Positions 1 to 8,703 of a stretch of 64,000 nt of DNA are shown here, in pieces (positions within the stretch are counted from its first letter, which is position 1; every line of letters begins with the position of its first letter). Source of the DNA: an uncultured Lachnospiraceae bacterium (GTDB lineage Bacteria; Bacillota; Clostridia; Lachnospirales; Lachnospiraceae); the NCBI GenBank assembly GCA_947245585.1, contig CAMXPV010000009.1, positions 36,675 through 100,674 on the forward strand, given 5' to 3'. Below the pieces are notes generated by a model that saw only the letters and a list, made by a program, of their open reading frames with translations, made no database searches and was not told where the DNA came from. The position numbers and the translations under genes are program-made.

Positions 1-251
1 ATGGCAACAAACTCCTTCAGCGAAGCGGAAACATAATCCGCCGCCACGTCAGACGTGTTATTAATTGTCTCAGACACTGCGCTGATTGAAGAAACATAAC
101 TCAAGATTGATGTAACTGCTCCTAAAACAATACAACAAATCATGATGACCTGTCCGAAACGCTTTGAAATTTTTTCCCCAATACCAACAAAACAACCGTC
201 ATTTTTTCCGCGCGAAGCCTGCTCCGCACGTTCCCCCTTTTTTCTTTTCAT
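1..251 (-). CDS. Methyl-accepting chemotaxis protein, N-terminal fragment (runs off window)
   Basis: The frame that starts with ATG at 251 stays open to the window edge (83 codons). It has a positively charged start (MKRKKGER), about 20 more polar residues, and one hydrophobic segment near residues 35-55 (QVIMICCIVLGAVTSILSYV). An extracytoplasmic stretch rich in Ser, Thr and Asn follows (SISAVSETINNTSDVAADYV). This is the usual start of a chemoreceptor with an N-terminal signal anchor. A GGGGGA ribosome site lies about 7 bases before the ATG. The sensor and signalling domains lie outside the window, so the call rests on architecture only; a sensor kinase or diguanylate cyclase is possible. 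Confidence 0.55.
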   Translation of the reverse strand, partial: MKRKKGERAEQASRGKNDGCFVGIGEKISKRFGQVIMICCIVLGAVTSILSYVSSISAVSETINNTSDVAADYVSASLKEFVA

Positions 252-411
252 GAAGATTTCCCCCGTTCACATGTTGGATTAATAAGATAGATAAACAGAC
301 CAAGATAGAACAAAACGAATAGATTGTCGTAATAAAGAGATTAGTATAAGAACGATTCGGCAATAAACCAGTGCATTCATCTAGGTTATTAACAAAAATA
401 GTTACATTTAT

Positions 412-420
412 ATTATAGCA
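412..420 (-). promoter_or_regulatory. Extended -10 promoter for the chemoreceptor fragment
   Basis: On the minus strand TGC-TATAAT forms an extended -10 box. No convincing -35 box is seen 17 bases upstream, as is common for extended -10 promoters. Transcription would start near 405, leaving a leader of about 150 bases before the ATG at 251. The rest of 252-558 is AT-rich. Apart from this site and the promoter of the plus-strand gene, I see nothing in it. Confidence 0.35.
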
Positions 421-490
421 CAATATTCTGCTTTTTAGGAATTTATTTAGATTTCATTTGAATTTTTCTTTTCAAGAATATTATGGGAGT

Positions 491-519
491 TTGACAGGAA
501 GGCAGATATCTATTACTCT
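491..519 (+). promoter_or_regulatory. Sigma-A-like promoter of the DUF6020-like gene
   Basis: A perfect TTGACA (491-496) is followed after 17 bases by TACTCT (514-519), a weak -10 box. It lies about 40 bases upstream of the ATG at 559, which has its own GGGGGAAAA ribosome site. Confidence 0.4.
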
Positions 520-558
520 ATTTCTTATAGCAGTTTACTATTTGGGGGAAAACAAGAC

Positions 559-2442
559 ATGACCAACAAACCGGACCGTATTTTACTGTCTCACTTATTC
601 CAGAGCTTTGTCACCACCTGGGCCTTGATGAAGGCATCCCGCATGGAGCCGGGCAATATCCTGACCTTCGTCTTTTTCCTTCTGGTGTTCTTTTTCTACC
701 GGCATGTAAACCGCCGCATGAACCTGCTGCAGCTTTCCAACCGTGTGGCTCTTGTCACAGCGGTTCTCTTTACGCTTCTGTATATGTTGGTTGATTATCC
801 CCACTACATCGAACTGCTCACAAGCAGACTTTACCGCACCGGAATCCTTGCCATTATCTTTGTTGGCTTTGTCTGCCTGTTTTATTACCTGCTGCATTTT
901 TTGTATTCGTACACCTGCGACAAAGAACGGCTGTACCATGCACTGCTCACCCGCTATCAGGATATTCCCTATTCGCATAACAGTCGTTACTCAATGTTGT
1001 CCGCCTTTTTTTCGTCGGTGGTGAATTTCATACGCAATCATACGGCCCTGTGCGCCTTTCTTGCCTGTATGGCCGGTTGGTTTCCCTATTATCTCTATCA
1101 ATTTCCGGGGATCATGACCCCGGACAGCATCAACCAACTGGAACAAATTTTGGGGGCCGTACCCTATTCCAACCATCATCCATGGATCCATACGTTGGTA
1201 TTCGGATTCTTTTACCGCATCGGCTTTGCGCTGACAAAAGATATGGTGATTGCCGTATCCTTCTATACATTTTTTCAAATGTGCCTGTTGGCGGGCAGTG
1301 TTGCCTTCTTCATCTCCACACTGCGCGCTCATAAGATCCGGCCTTTTGTCCTGATTCTGATCACAGCCTTCTATGCCCTGATCCCGTACCATGCCGTCTT
1401 TTCCGTCACCGTGTGGAAAGATATTCCCTTTGCGGCGGCGGTACTGCTGTTTGGCTGCTCCCTCCTGCGCCTGTCGGTACAGGAAAAAATCTGCCTGAAA
1501 AATCTTTCCGTATTTTTTATATCAGGTGTTATGATATGTCTTTTCCGTTCCAACGGATGGTATGCCTTTCTTCTTGCCGTCCCTTTCCTGCTTTTCGGTT
1601 TCCGGCACAAAGCAAGGTCTGTCTATCCGCCGCTGTTCGCCATCCTTCTTCTGGCCGCAATCGTCAGATATCCAATCATGCGGGCCTGCCAGGTGGAACC
1701 GCCCGACTTTATTGAAACCGTCTGCATCCCCATGCAGCAAATTACAGCCGTTATTTGTAATGACAGAGCTCTCACGGAAGAAGAATTGTCTCTGATCGAG
1801 CAGGTGGTGGACTTAACTTACATTCACGAACTCTACAATCCCACCTTCGCAGACAACATCAAGGAACTTGTCCGGGCGGGAAATCAGGACTATCTGGTGG
1901 AACACAAGGCAGAATTTTTAAAGCTCTGGTTCGATCTGGGGCTTCGCTACCCCGGCGACTATCTGACTGCTTACGTAAAGCAGACCTACGGTTACTGGTA
2001 TCCTGACTCCTTCTATCTGGTGGCGGAGGCCGAGGGTGTCAGCGCCACAGATCTTGGTGTCTCCCACACGCCGCTGATCGGCGGCCCCCTCGTCATAAAG
2101 GGTAAGGAGATCGCCATCAAACTGGGAAGCATGGTGCCCGTCTACGGTGTCCTTTGGAGTATGGGCGTGGCCTGTTGGATTATGATATTCGGAATCAGCG
2201 TGGTGATGATCCGAAAGGAATATCACAAGCTCATCTGCTATCTGCCAAGCGTCGCCCTGCTGCTCACGGTACTGGCAGCCACCCCGGTAGCCACGGAATT
2301 CCGTTACGTTTATTTTATGGTGCTTAGTCTGCCCTTTTACCTGATTACGGCCATCCTGCCCTGCCAGGAACCTGCGGCAGAGAAGAATGGCCATATCGTA
2401 TCAGCGTTTACACAAGAACCAACGACAGCAGGAAAACAATAA
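559..2442 (+). CDS. Large polytopic membrane protein, DUF6020-like
   Basis: The 627-residue protein has a dozen or more hydrophobic segments. The central part carries a run of conserved-looking motifs: PGIMTPDSINQ near residue 185, then NHHPWIHTL, then VWKDIPFA near residue 288. This layout matches the DUF6020 group of Firmicutes membrane proteins. They resemble glycosyltransferase-type (GT-C like) integral membrane enzymes in having short motifs in extracytoplasmic loops between helices. That resemblance is my inference and no substrate can be named. The start is set by GGGGGAAAA 8-10 bases upstream. The gene stands alone on the plus strand, and its last 35 bases overlap the end of the convergent GntP gene. 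No terminator is seen between the two, so transcripts probably interfere or overlap. Confidence 0.6.
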   Translation: MTNKPDRILLSHLFQSFVTTWALMKASRMEPGNILTFVFFLLVFFFYRHVNRRMNLLQLSNRVALVTAVLFTLLYMLVDYPHYIELLTSRLYRTGILAIIFVGFVCLFYYLLHFLYSYTCDKERLYHALLTRYQDIPYSHNSRYSMLSAFFSSVVNFIRNHTALCAFLACMAGWFPYYLYQFPGIMTPDSINQLEQILGAVPYSNHHPWIHTLVFGFFYRIGFALTKDMVIAVSFYTFFQMCLLAGSVAFFISTLRAHKIRPFVLILITAFYALIPYHAVFSVTVWKDIPFAAAVLLFGCSLLRLSVQEKICLKNLSVFFISGVMICLFRSNGWYAFLLAVPFLLFGFRHKARSVYPPLFAILLLAAIVRYPIMRACQVEPPDFIETVCIPMQQITAVICNDRALTEEELSLIEQVVDLTYIHELYNPTFADNIKELVRAGNQDYLVEHKAEFLKLWFDLGLRYPGDYLTAYVKQTYGYWYPDSFYLVAEAEGVSATDLGVSHTPLIGGPLVIKGKEIAIKLGSMVPVYGVLWSMGVACWIMIFGISVVMIRKEYHKLICYLPSVALLLTVLAATPVATEFRYVYFMVLSLPFYLITAILPCQEPAAEKNGHIVSAFTQEPTTAGKQ

Positions 2443-3748
2443 CCAAAGTGGTAACGCCCATCACCGCCGTCACACCGGTCTGACACTTGTAAGCGGCTTT
2501 TGTGTCCATATCCGAGAACTGCGACACCACCCAGAAATAGGAATCGTTTGCATGGGATACCGTCATGGAACCTGCGCCGATTGCCATGATAACCAGAACC
2601 TTCGCAATGGGGCTTGTAAATCCCAACGCACCCATCATAGGAGCGATCATGGCCGACGTGGTGATCATAGCCACCGTAGAGGCACCCATGGCTGTCTTTA
2701 AAAGCGCGGCAATCACAAACGGAAGCACAACACCAATGCCAAGTCCCAACATGGAGCCGCTCAGGGCATCCGCAATCGGGAGCTGTTGTAAAATGGCGCC
2801 AAAAGATCCGCCCGCGCCGGTAATCGCCAGAATCCCTGCCGAATTGGTCACCCCCTCCGTAATCCATTTCAGGGTATTTTCTTTCTCCGACTTCGGAATC
2901 AGCGTCATCGCCAAAAAGACACCCAGAATCAATGCAATCACAGGATTACCCACGAAAGAGACAATCATTTTAACCGTACCGCTGCCAAAAGGCGCACTGG
3001 GGAAGTCGCCAATCGACTTTAGGGCAATCAGAATAATCGGCAGAAGAATCGGGGAAAAGCTGTGCAGCGTACCCGGAAGTTTTCCATATTTTTGCTGTAA
3101 TTCTTCCACTGTGTACTCCGGGTTTGCCGGAATATCAATTTTTCCTGCCACCTTCTTTGCATAGAGGATGGCCACCAGTGTAACCGGAATGGAAATCAAA
3201 AGACCCACAAGGATCGTCAAACCCAGATCCGCTTCCAATGTGCCTGCCATTGCGATCGGCCCCGGTGTAGGCGGAACCAGACAATGCGTTGCGTACAGAC
3301 CTCCGGAGAGGGCTGTCGCCATCACTGCCAGAGATACGTTGCTCTGACTTGCCAACGCTCTGGAAATGGGACTCAGGATAACAAAACCGGAATCACAGAA
3401 AACGGGGATACCGGTTACATAGCCGGTAAGACCCATTGTGAGCACGCTCTTATCCTTGCCCACCACTTTGAGAATACTGTTGGCCATCGTGAGCGCCGCG
3501 CCCGTCTTTTCAAGAATCGTTCCGATAATCGTACCCGCCAGAATCACGATACCGATGCTGGCCAGAATGTTGCCGAACCCATTCTTAACCGTCGTGATCA
3601 CATCCTCCGTGGGAATGCCGCAGACAAGGCCGACAATCACTGCCACCAACACCAACACCAAAAACGGATGTTGGTTGAACTTTGAGATAGCGATCACCAT
3701 GGCCACAACAGCTAACACAATAACCGCAAACATAAAAACAGCTGACAT
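2408..3748 (-). CDS. GntP-family gluconate/glycerate:H+ symporter
   Basis: The 446-residue, strongly hydrophobic protein has about 12 membrane segments. It has family-typical stretches such as TGYVTGIPVFCDSGFVIL and GGLYATHCLVPPTPGP near residues 110-165, and NDSYFWVVSQF near the C-terminus. GntP permeases import gluconate and related sugar acids with protons. The gene is last in a minus-strand cluster after a CdaR-type regulator, a glycerate kinase and an MBL-fold protein. The likely substrate here is therefore glycerate or a closely related hydroxy acid rather than gluconate; this is inferred from context. There are 93 bases between the upstream gene and this start, so co-transcription is likely. 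Confidence 0.9.
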   Translation of the reverse strand: MSAVFMFAVIVLAVVAMVIAISKFNQHPFLVLVLVAVIVGLVCGIPTEDVITTVKNGFGNILASIGIVILAGTIIGTILEKTGAALTMANSILKVVGKDKSVLTMGLTGYVTGIPVFCDSGFVILSPISRALASQSNVSLAVMATALSGGLYATHCLVPPTPGPIAMAGTLEADLGLTILVGLLISIPVTLVAILYAKKVAGKIDIPANPEYTVEELQQKYGKLPGTLHSFSPILLPIILIALKSIGDFPSAPFGSGTVKMIVSFVGNPVIALILGVFLAMTLIPKSEKENTLKWITEGVTNSAGILAITGAGGSFGAILQQLPIADALSGSMLGLGIGVVLPFVIAALLKTAMGASTVAMITTSAMIAPMMGALGFTSPIAKVLVIMAIGAGSMTVSHANDSYFWVVSQFSDMDTKAAYKCQTGVTAVMGVTTLVIVFLLSLVLV

Positions 3749-3841
3749 ACTTTCTCCCTCCTTTTGATAACCTATGCCCTGTGGGCGCTTAATAGAATCT
3801 ATCGGAAAAGGATATGCTCCTTCTCTTTCCCTCCGGAAACT

Positions 3842-4672
3842 TTACGGCAAAAAGATGCAGTCCCCCGCCTTCAAATGCATGTACTGCGTGCCCTCACCCG
3901 CCTGCGAAAGACGGCTCTGTGCTGCATCGCCCGTACAATGGTTGAAGCCCGCAAGCGCAACCCCCATATCCTGAAACAATTTCATGGTCTGCGCAAGCCT
4001 GGCCTCATCTGCCTCCACCAGATGAGAGCCTCCGAAAACCGCATGGATCTGTCTGCCAAACCGTTCTTTAACCGTCTCAAGCATATTCAAGATACCGGGG
4101 TGGCTGCAGCCCACAATCACTACAAGCCCCTTGGTATCCTCAATCACCAGACAGACTTCGTCCGGAAAATCATCCTGCACCATTCCCTCCGTCGTCTGAC
4201 GAACAAACCGGGACGGCGGTTTCTCGAACTCATATTTTTGCTCGAATCCGCTCACCGCATAACATCCCTCAAAGAGGGTAAGGCAGTCCGTACATACGCG
4301 GTGCTCTATCTGCTCGGCCTCAAAAAACTCTCTGCCAAAGCCGCAGCCCAAATACACATACTTTCCGCCGTCCTGCGCGTATTTTTCCTCAAAAAACCGT
4401 GTTCCCGTGATAAGCGGCGCACGGACGCCACTCCTCACCATATCGGGATAGCCTCCCGCATGATCGTAATGGCTGTGGCTCAGCACCACATAATCCACCC
4501 CGGTCAGAGATACGTTCATCTTCTCTGCATTCTTTCTGGCCGCGTTGCCCGCGCTGCAGTCAAACAGAATTTTCCCGTGCTGCGTCTCCACCATAAAGGA
4601 CAGCCCATGCTCCGCAATAAGCGATCTGTTCTGGGAGAGCGTATTTTCCAACAGTGTGCGAAGAATCACCAT
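3842..4672 (-). CDS. MBL-fold metallohydrolase, DHPS-like subfamily
   Basis: The 276-residue cytoplasmic protein has the metallo-beta-lactamase metal-binding motif SHSHYDHAGG near residues 85-94. Later ligand motifs are GCSHPGI, GGSHL and NHCTGD. The spacing and the GCSHPGI/GGSHL pair match the subfamily often annotated as 7,8-dihydropterin-6-methyl-beta-ribofuranosylaminobenzene 5'-phosphate synthase-like, whose members mostly have no proven substrate. It lies between the glycerate kinase (34 bases upstream) and the GntP permease in one direction, which suggests a role in handling the imported acid, for example cleaving an ester or thioester. That role is inference. No signal peptide is present. 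Confidence 0.8.
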   Translation of the reverse strand: MVILRTLLENTLSQNRSLIAEHGLSFMVETQHGKILFDCSAGNAARKNAEKMNVSLTGVDYVVLSHSHYDHAGGYPDMVRSGVRAPLITGTRFFEEKYAQDGGKYVYLGCGFGREFFEAEQIEHRVCTDCLTLFEGCYAVSGFEQKYEFEKPPSRFVRQTTEGMVQDDFPDEVCLVIEDTKGLVVIVGCSHPGILNMLETVKERFGRQIHAVFGGSHLVEADEARLAQTMKLFQDMGVALAGFNHCTGDAAQSRLSQAGEGTQYMHLKAGDCIFLP

Positions 4673-4706
4673 ACTTCTTCCTTCCCTTCTTCCCTATTTT
4701 TGTATC

Positions 4707-5939
4707 TCACCGTCTGATCAGAAGCACCGCCACATCGTTTACATTGGTGCCTGTCGCGCCCGTCACAATCAGGCCGTCTGTCTTCTCTAGCGCGTGGTAA
4801 GCATCGTTGTCCTGCAAAACGTCATAAATGGAAATCCCCTGCTCTGCAAGTCTCTCCTTCGTGAAAGCATCGCTATAACCGCCCGCCGCGTCCGTGGGGC
4901 CGTCGGTCCCGTCACTTCCCACGCTGAATACCGCCGTGCCGGAAAGCCCTGCAATGCCCTCCGCCGCCGCAAGCGCCAATTCCTGATTCCTGCCGCCCTT
5001 GCCCTTTCCCGTCAGATGTACCACCGTCTCCCCTCCTGCCAGGAAGGCCAGACTCTTTTTCGTATCCCGATGGGTCTTTGCCATAGCGGAAAGAAACCGG
5101 CCAGCCTCTCTGGCCTCGCAGGATAACTGGTCTGTCAGAATCACCGGCTCATATCCCAACTCCTTACAGGCCGCAGCGGCGGCCCTGCATAGATCAGACA
5201 CACTGCCCATGACCTGCGTCTCCACGCCCTCCAGCTGCTTCGGCGTCTCCCGATTCAAAAGCGCCCACGCCTCTCCTGACATCTGTAACCCATATTTTTC
5301 GGCAATGGCAAGGGCCTCCTCACAGGTGGAGGAATCCGGATAAGCCGGGCCCGATGCGATCATGTCAAGGGGATCGCCCAGAATATCGCTTTGCACAACA
5401 CTGAACACATGCGCAGGCGCACAAGCCTTGGCAAACCGTCCGCCTTTCACAGCTGAAAGCCGCTTGCGTATGGTATTTATCTCCACGATGTCCGCCCCGC
5501 AGGCCAAAAGCTGTCCCGTGATATCCGCAAGCTCCTCCCCGCTCACAAGCGGTTTTTCAAACAGGGCCGAACCGCCGCCCGACAAAAGGAAAATCACTTC
5601 ATCCTGCGCCGCAGCCCGCTCCACAAGCGCCAAAACCTCCCTTGTCGCCTGATAGGAATTTTCATCCGGCACCGGATGACCTGCTTCAAAACACCGGGTT
5701 CGGGGAATCTCCCCCTTCACATGACCGTACTTCGTCACCACCACGCCTGCTTCCAGTCTGTCTCCCAGAATACCGGCCGCCGCCTTTCCCATCTGCCAGC
5801 CCGCCTTGCCGACTGCCGCCATATAGATTTTTCCCGGGCCAAAATTTCTGCCCTGCAGCGCTCTTTTCACGGCCTCGTCCGGCAGCACCGCCTGAATTGA
5901 CTTTTGTATGATCTGATCTGCCTCTTCCCGTAATGTCAT
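4707..5939 (-). CDS. Glycerate 2-kinase, MOFRL family
   Basis: This 410-residue protein belongs to the type II glycerate kinase (MOFRL, GckA/TtuD-like) family, which phosphorylates D-glycerate with ATP, usually to 2-phosphoglycerate that enters lower glycolysis. Family marks are AVGKAGWQMG near residue 42, FLLSGGGSALFEKP near 118 and KGKGGRNQELALA near 315, then the C-terminal MOFRL region with SVGSDGTDGPTDAAGG. Its length is normal for the family. It lies downstream of the CdaR-type regulator and upstream of the MBL-fold and GntP genes. A hairpin with a U-tract lies between it and the regulator gene, so its expression may be partly separated from the regulator's. Confidence 0.92.
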   Translation of the reverse strand: MTLREEADQIIQKSIQAVLPDEAVKRALQGRNFGPGKIYMAAVGKAGWQMGKAAAGILGDRLEAGVVVTKYGHVKGEIPRTRCFEAGHPVPDENSYQATREVLALVERAAAQDEVIFLLSGGGSALFEKPLVSGEELADITGQLLACGADIVEINTIRKRLSAVKGGRFAKACAPAHVFSVVQSDILGDPLDMIASGPAYPDSSTCEEALAIAEKYGLQMSGEAWALLNRETPKQLEGVETQVMGSVSDLCRAAAAACKELGYEPVILTDQLSCEAREAGRFLSAMAKTHRDTKKSLAFLAGGETVVHLTGKGKGGRNQELALAAAEGIAGLSGTAVFSVGSDGTDGPTDAAGGYSDAFTKERLAEQGISIYDVLQDNDAYHALEKTDGLIVTGATGTNVNDVAVLLIRR

Positions 5940-6000
5940 ATAAGCCCTCCCGTCAGATATCTCTTCGCCTCCATTTGTGTATTATTACTAATAAAATAAT

Positions 6001-6032
6001 AAAAAAAGAAGATTTTTTAGTAATCTTCTTTT
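6001..6032 (-). terminator. Rho-independent terminator after the CdaR-type gene
   Basis: AAAGAAGATT (6005-6014 in plus orientation) pairs perfectly with AATCTTCTTT (6022-6031) around a 7-base loop. Read on the minus strand, the hairpin runs into a long U-rich tract. It sits between the regulator gene and the glycerate kinase, so it may end the regulator transcript or act as a control point for the genes beyond it. Confidence 0.7.
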
Positions 6033-6114
6033 AAAATACTACATATGATTCGCATTGTATATGTTATGGCATACATATATTTTGCTATATTTTTGTTCTG
6101 TAACACATTATCCC

Positions 6115-7281
6115 TTATCCGCCAAAGCTTCTCTGTCCCATTCCCGCCGCATGATTCAGCGTCCTGTAAAACTGCAGCGCCATATAGTACACCGCCGCTC
6201 CAACCGGTGTCCTGATATCCCGCCCGTTGAAAGTCTCCATTTTTTTCAGTTTATACTGTATGGTATTTTTATGCATATAGAGCCTGTCCGCCATTCTGGT
6301 AACGGAACCTTCCTCCTCAAAAAACACCTCGATCAGCTTCATATAGGCATCCAATTCTTCTTCCAATATCCCCGGAAAAAGCCTGTCCAAATATTCTATC
6401 TGCGTCTCCGCCGTCACGTCGCGCAAAAAAAGCTCAACGTACAGATTTTTATAGAAAACAATATCAGCCAGACCGCCGGCTTCCGCCGCCCGCTCCGCTT
6501 CCTTGCAGATCTGATTGATTCGTATGCTGCCACCGTCCGCCGCATCAATACCGATTACCACCCGTTCGTCGTATTTATCCCGCAGCAGAGCCTGTATGCT
6601 TTCCGCCGTCCTTCTGATTTTTTCATCGCTGCAGGCCTCCAGAAGACAAATCTGTCTCGGCGGTTCCCGCAGATAAAGAATCTCCTCACGCTCCGCATAA
6701 TGCCGAACCGTTGACTCCATCTCCTCCAGACGCCTCTGTCCTTCCTGCGTGGCGGAAAGCTCTGAATAGCGCACAAAGCGAATCACCATGGCCCGGCGGG
6801 GTCTCATGATATCAATACCGATCTGTCCGCCGCGCTCCACAAATCCTCTGTCATAAAAGGCTCCTGATCTGCCTATCCACTCCTCTATAAAGCGATATCT
6901 AACACGCCTGTCATACCTTCTGTGATCCTTTTGACGGCTGTCCGCCACCATAATTTCTGTCATCCGCCGCACAATATTCCCATAGCCCGCCACCCGCTCC
7001 TTTTCACCGGTAATCCCTACCACGCCGACGATCTCACCCCGAATCGTGATGGGCAGATTGATCCCCTTTTTCGTGGTAGCATTTTCCATCTCCTCCGTGA
7101 TATAAAGCTCCGGAAGTTTCTCCACTATGATGCGTCGCGCACCCGTATGGAGCGTGCCAAGCCGGGCCTTATCCGTGCTTGCCACGATATAGCCCTCCTG
7201 ATCCATAAAATTAACGTGCTCATTGATCTCCCGGCCGATTTCTTCCACTATGGACTGCGCTGCGGTTTTTGATATGTACAT
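6115..7281 (-). CDS. CdaR-type sugar-acid/glycerate responsive regulator
   Basis: The 388-residue cytoplasmic regulator has an N-terminal sugar-diacid recognition domain (from SKTAAQSIVEEIGREINEHVNFMDQEGYIVASTDKAR up to about residue 130). The C-terminal PucR/CdaR helix-turn-helix is of the HTH_30 type (RMADRLYMHKNTIQYKLKKM near residue 345). E. coli CdaR senses glucarate, galactarate or glycerate and activates their catabolic genes; the kinase and permease next door fit glycerate best here. I chose the ATG at 7281 over a TTG at 7302. The ATG has AAGGGGG six bases upstream, and a consensus -10 box covers the TTG. It is the first gene of the locus and probably controls the kinase, MBL and GntP genes. 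Confidence 0.88.
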   Translation of the reverse strand: MYISKTAAQSIVEEIGREINEHVNFMDQEGYIVASTDKARLGTLHTGARRIIVEKLPELYITEEMENATTKKGINLPITIRGEIVGVVGITGEKERVAGYGNIVRRMTEIMVADSRQKDHRRYDRRVRYRFIEEWIGRSGAFYDRGFVERGGQIGIDIMRPRRAMVIRFVRYSELSATQEGQRRLEEMESTVRHYAEREEILYLREPPRQICLLEACSDEKIRRTAESIQALLRDKYDERVVIGIDAADGGSIRINQICKEAERAAEAGGLADIVFYKNLYVELFLRDVTAETQIEYLDRLFPGILEEELDAYMKLIEVFFEEEGSVTRMADRLYMHKNTIQYKLKKMETFNGRDIRTPVGAAVYYMALQFYRTLNHAAGMGQRSFGG

Positions 7282-7301
7282 AATTGCCCCCTTATGCCGC
7301 A

Positions 7302-7330
7302 ATTATAGCATTTTTCCCCGCTCTCCACAA
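7302..7330 (-). promoter_or_regulatory. Sigma-A promoter of the CdaR-type gene
   Basis: TTGTGG (7325-7330) and a perfect TATAAT (7302-7307) are 17 bases apart on the minus strand. The predicted transcription start is only about 14 bases before the ATG at 7281, which supports that start codon. Confidence 0.65.
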
Positions 7331-7338
7331 TCCGCCTT

Positions 7339-8682
7339 TTACTCTCCCCACTCTTTGACAGCGATCCCGTTTTCCAGTTCCTTATCACACTCCGTCACAA
7401 TCTTCATATCGCCTGCAAGCAGTTCGTCCGCAATCGCCGCATAGTCCTCATTCTGGTCGAGAAGCCGCACCGTCAGGCTCCTTGCGCTGATCTGTGTGCC
7501 GAGAATCCCGTTCTTTTCCTCCAACACATAAACGCATTTCCCACCCTCGTCTCGAAGCGCCTTCAACGGGACAACATACTCATAAATCTCCGAGGTGGAG
7601 GTGACCTCCATAACCCCTTCCGTCCTTCCCCTGCCGGTGCCCGCATCCAGATAAATCTTCACCGTATAAGCGCCGTTTTCCTGCACAATGGAATCCACCG
7701 TCTCCGACGCTTCCTCGGCGCTTCCCGGAAAACGCAGGCGCACACTGTCGCCCGTATGCAGCATGGATTTCTGTTCCTGGGTAATCACCGTGGAAAACAA
7801 CAGGCCGCTCTCGTCATCGGCATAGCGGATCACCGCCTCCGATCCCATCCGCATACCGGACTGCACCATGACTTCCAAAACCGTGCCATCCTCTTTTGCC
7901 TTCACCCTGCCCTCCTCCTCGGAAAGTTCCGTCAAAAGTGCAATCCGCTCCTGCCTCTCCCGCACCTGGCTGATGCCGGAGACTCCCATGTCAAGGCCGC
8001 TCTCCGCCGCATTTTGGGCGCGTCTGGCATCCTCAATCTCTCTGTCCGCCTGCCGCAATATTTTTTCCTTCTCAAGCTGCACATTCTCGATCGTCCGCTT
8101 TTTCTCCGCAATCTCCCTGTCAAAGCGCTGCCGCTCGTCCGCCCATGCAATCCAGATTTCGTCCGAGGCGTCCTCCTCGGGAATCCGGAACATATGGGTG
8201 TCCAGATCCTCCATAAGCTCTTCCAGTTTCTTCGTCTCCTCCGCGATTTTTCTGTCCAGTTCCGTGACGCTCATATCGTAATCTTCCTGTGCCCGGGTAG
8301 TGTTTGTAGCCGCGTCCCGCCGTCTGGCCTGCTCCTGCTGCTGCCACGCCTGCTCCTGCGCAGTAAGCTCGGCAAGCTGCGCCTGCATGTCCTCCGTGTC
8401 CACCTCATAGAGCACGGTTCCTGCCTCCATCCGGTCTCCTGCCGTCACGCACACCTTTTTCACCAACAGACCCTCCAAGCCGGTAACCGCCTGCGAATTG
8501 ACCGCCTCCACGGTTCCGTCCACCTCCAGTTTCTTTTAAATGGAAGATGCCACCGGATTGGCCCACCGAATCCGCGGCATCTGGCTGACATAGACCATCC
8601 GTGACACATAGGTCATAATCAGCATGGCCAACAGAAACAGGGCAAATCCCCTCCACAATTTTTTCTTCGATTCCATCTGCAT
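7339..8682 (-). pseudogene. HlyD/RND-type membrane fusion adaptor interrupted by an in-frame stop
   Basis: An ATG at 8682, with GGAGAAGG upstream, begins a short cytoplasmic start and one membrane anchor (FALFLLAMLIMTYV), reading for 48 codons to a TAA at 8536-8538. The same frame then continues without a break for 399 more codons. It has a biotinyl-lipoyl-like half (GLEGLLVKKVCVTAGDRMEAGTVLYEVD), a long Glu/Lys/Arg-rich coiled coil, the second lipoyl half (VKAKEDGTVLEVMVQSG) and beta-barrel regions typical of HlyD/MacA adaptors. A TAA where GAA, CAA or AAA would restore I-x-K-K points to a single-base nonsense change or a sequencing error. Reinitiation at GTG 8523 or 8508 would give an adaptor without its anchor. 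It is the last gene of an ABC permease operon, 21 bases after the second permease. Confidence 0.75.
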
Positions 8683-8703
8683 CCCACCTTCTCCGTTCCA
8701 ACC

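Noticed and set aside
199..423. 74-residue minus-strand open frame near the left edge
   Set aside because: It has no ribosome site and overlaps the chemoreceptor start in another frame; the frame from ATG 251 has a ribosome site and a proper membrane anchor.
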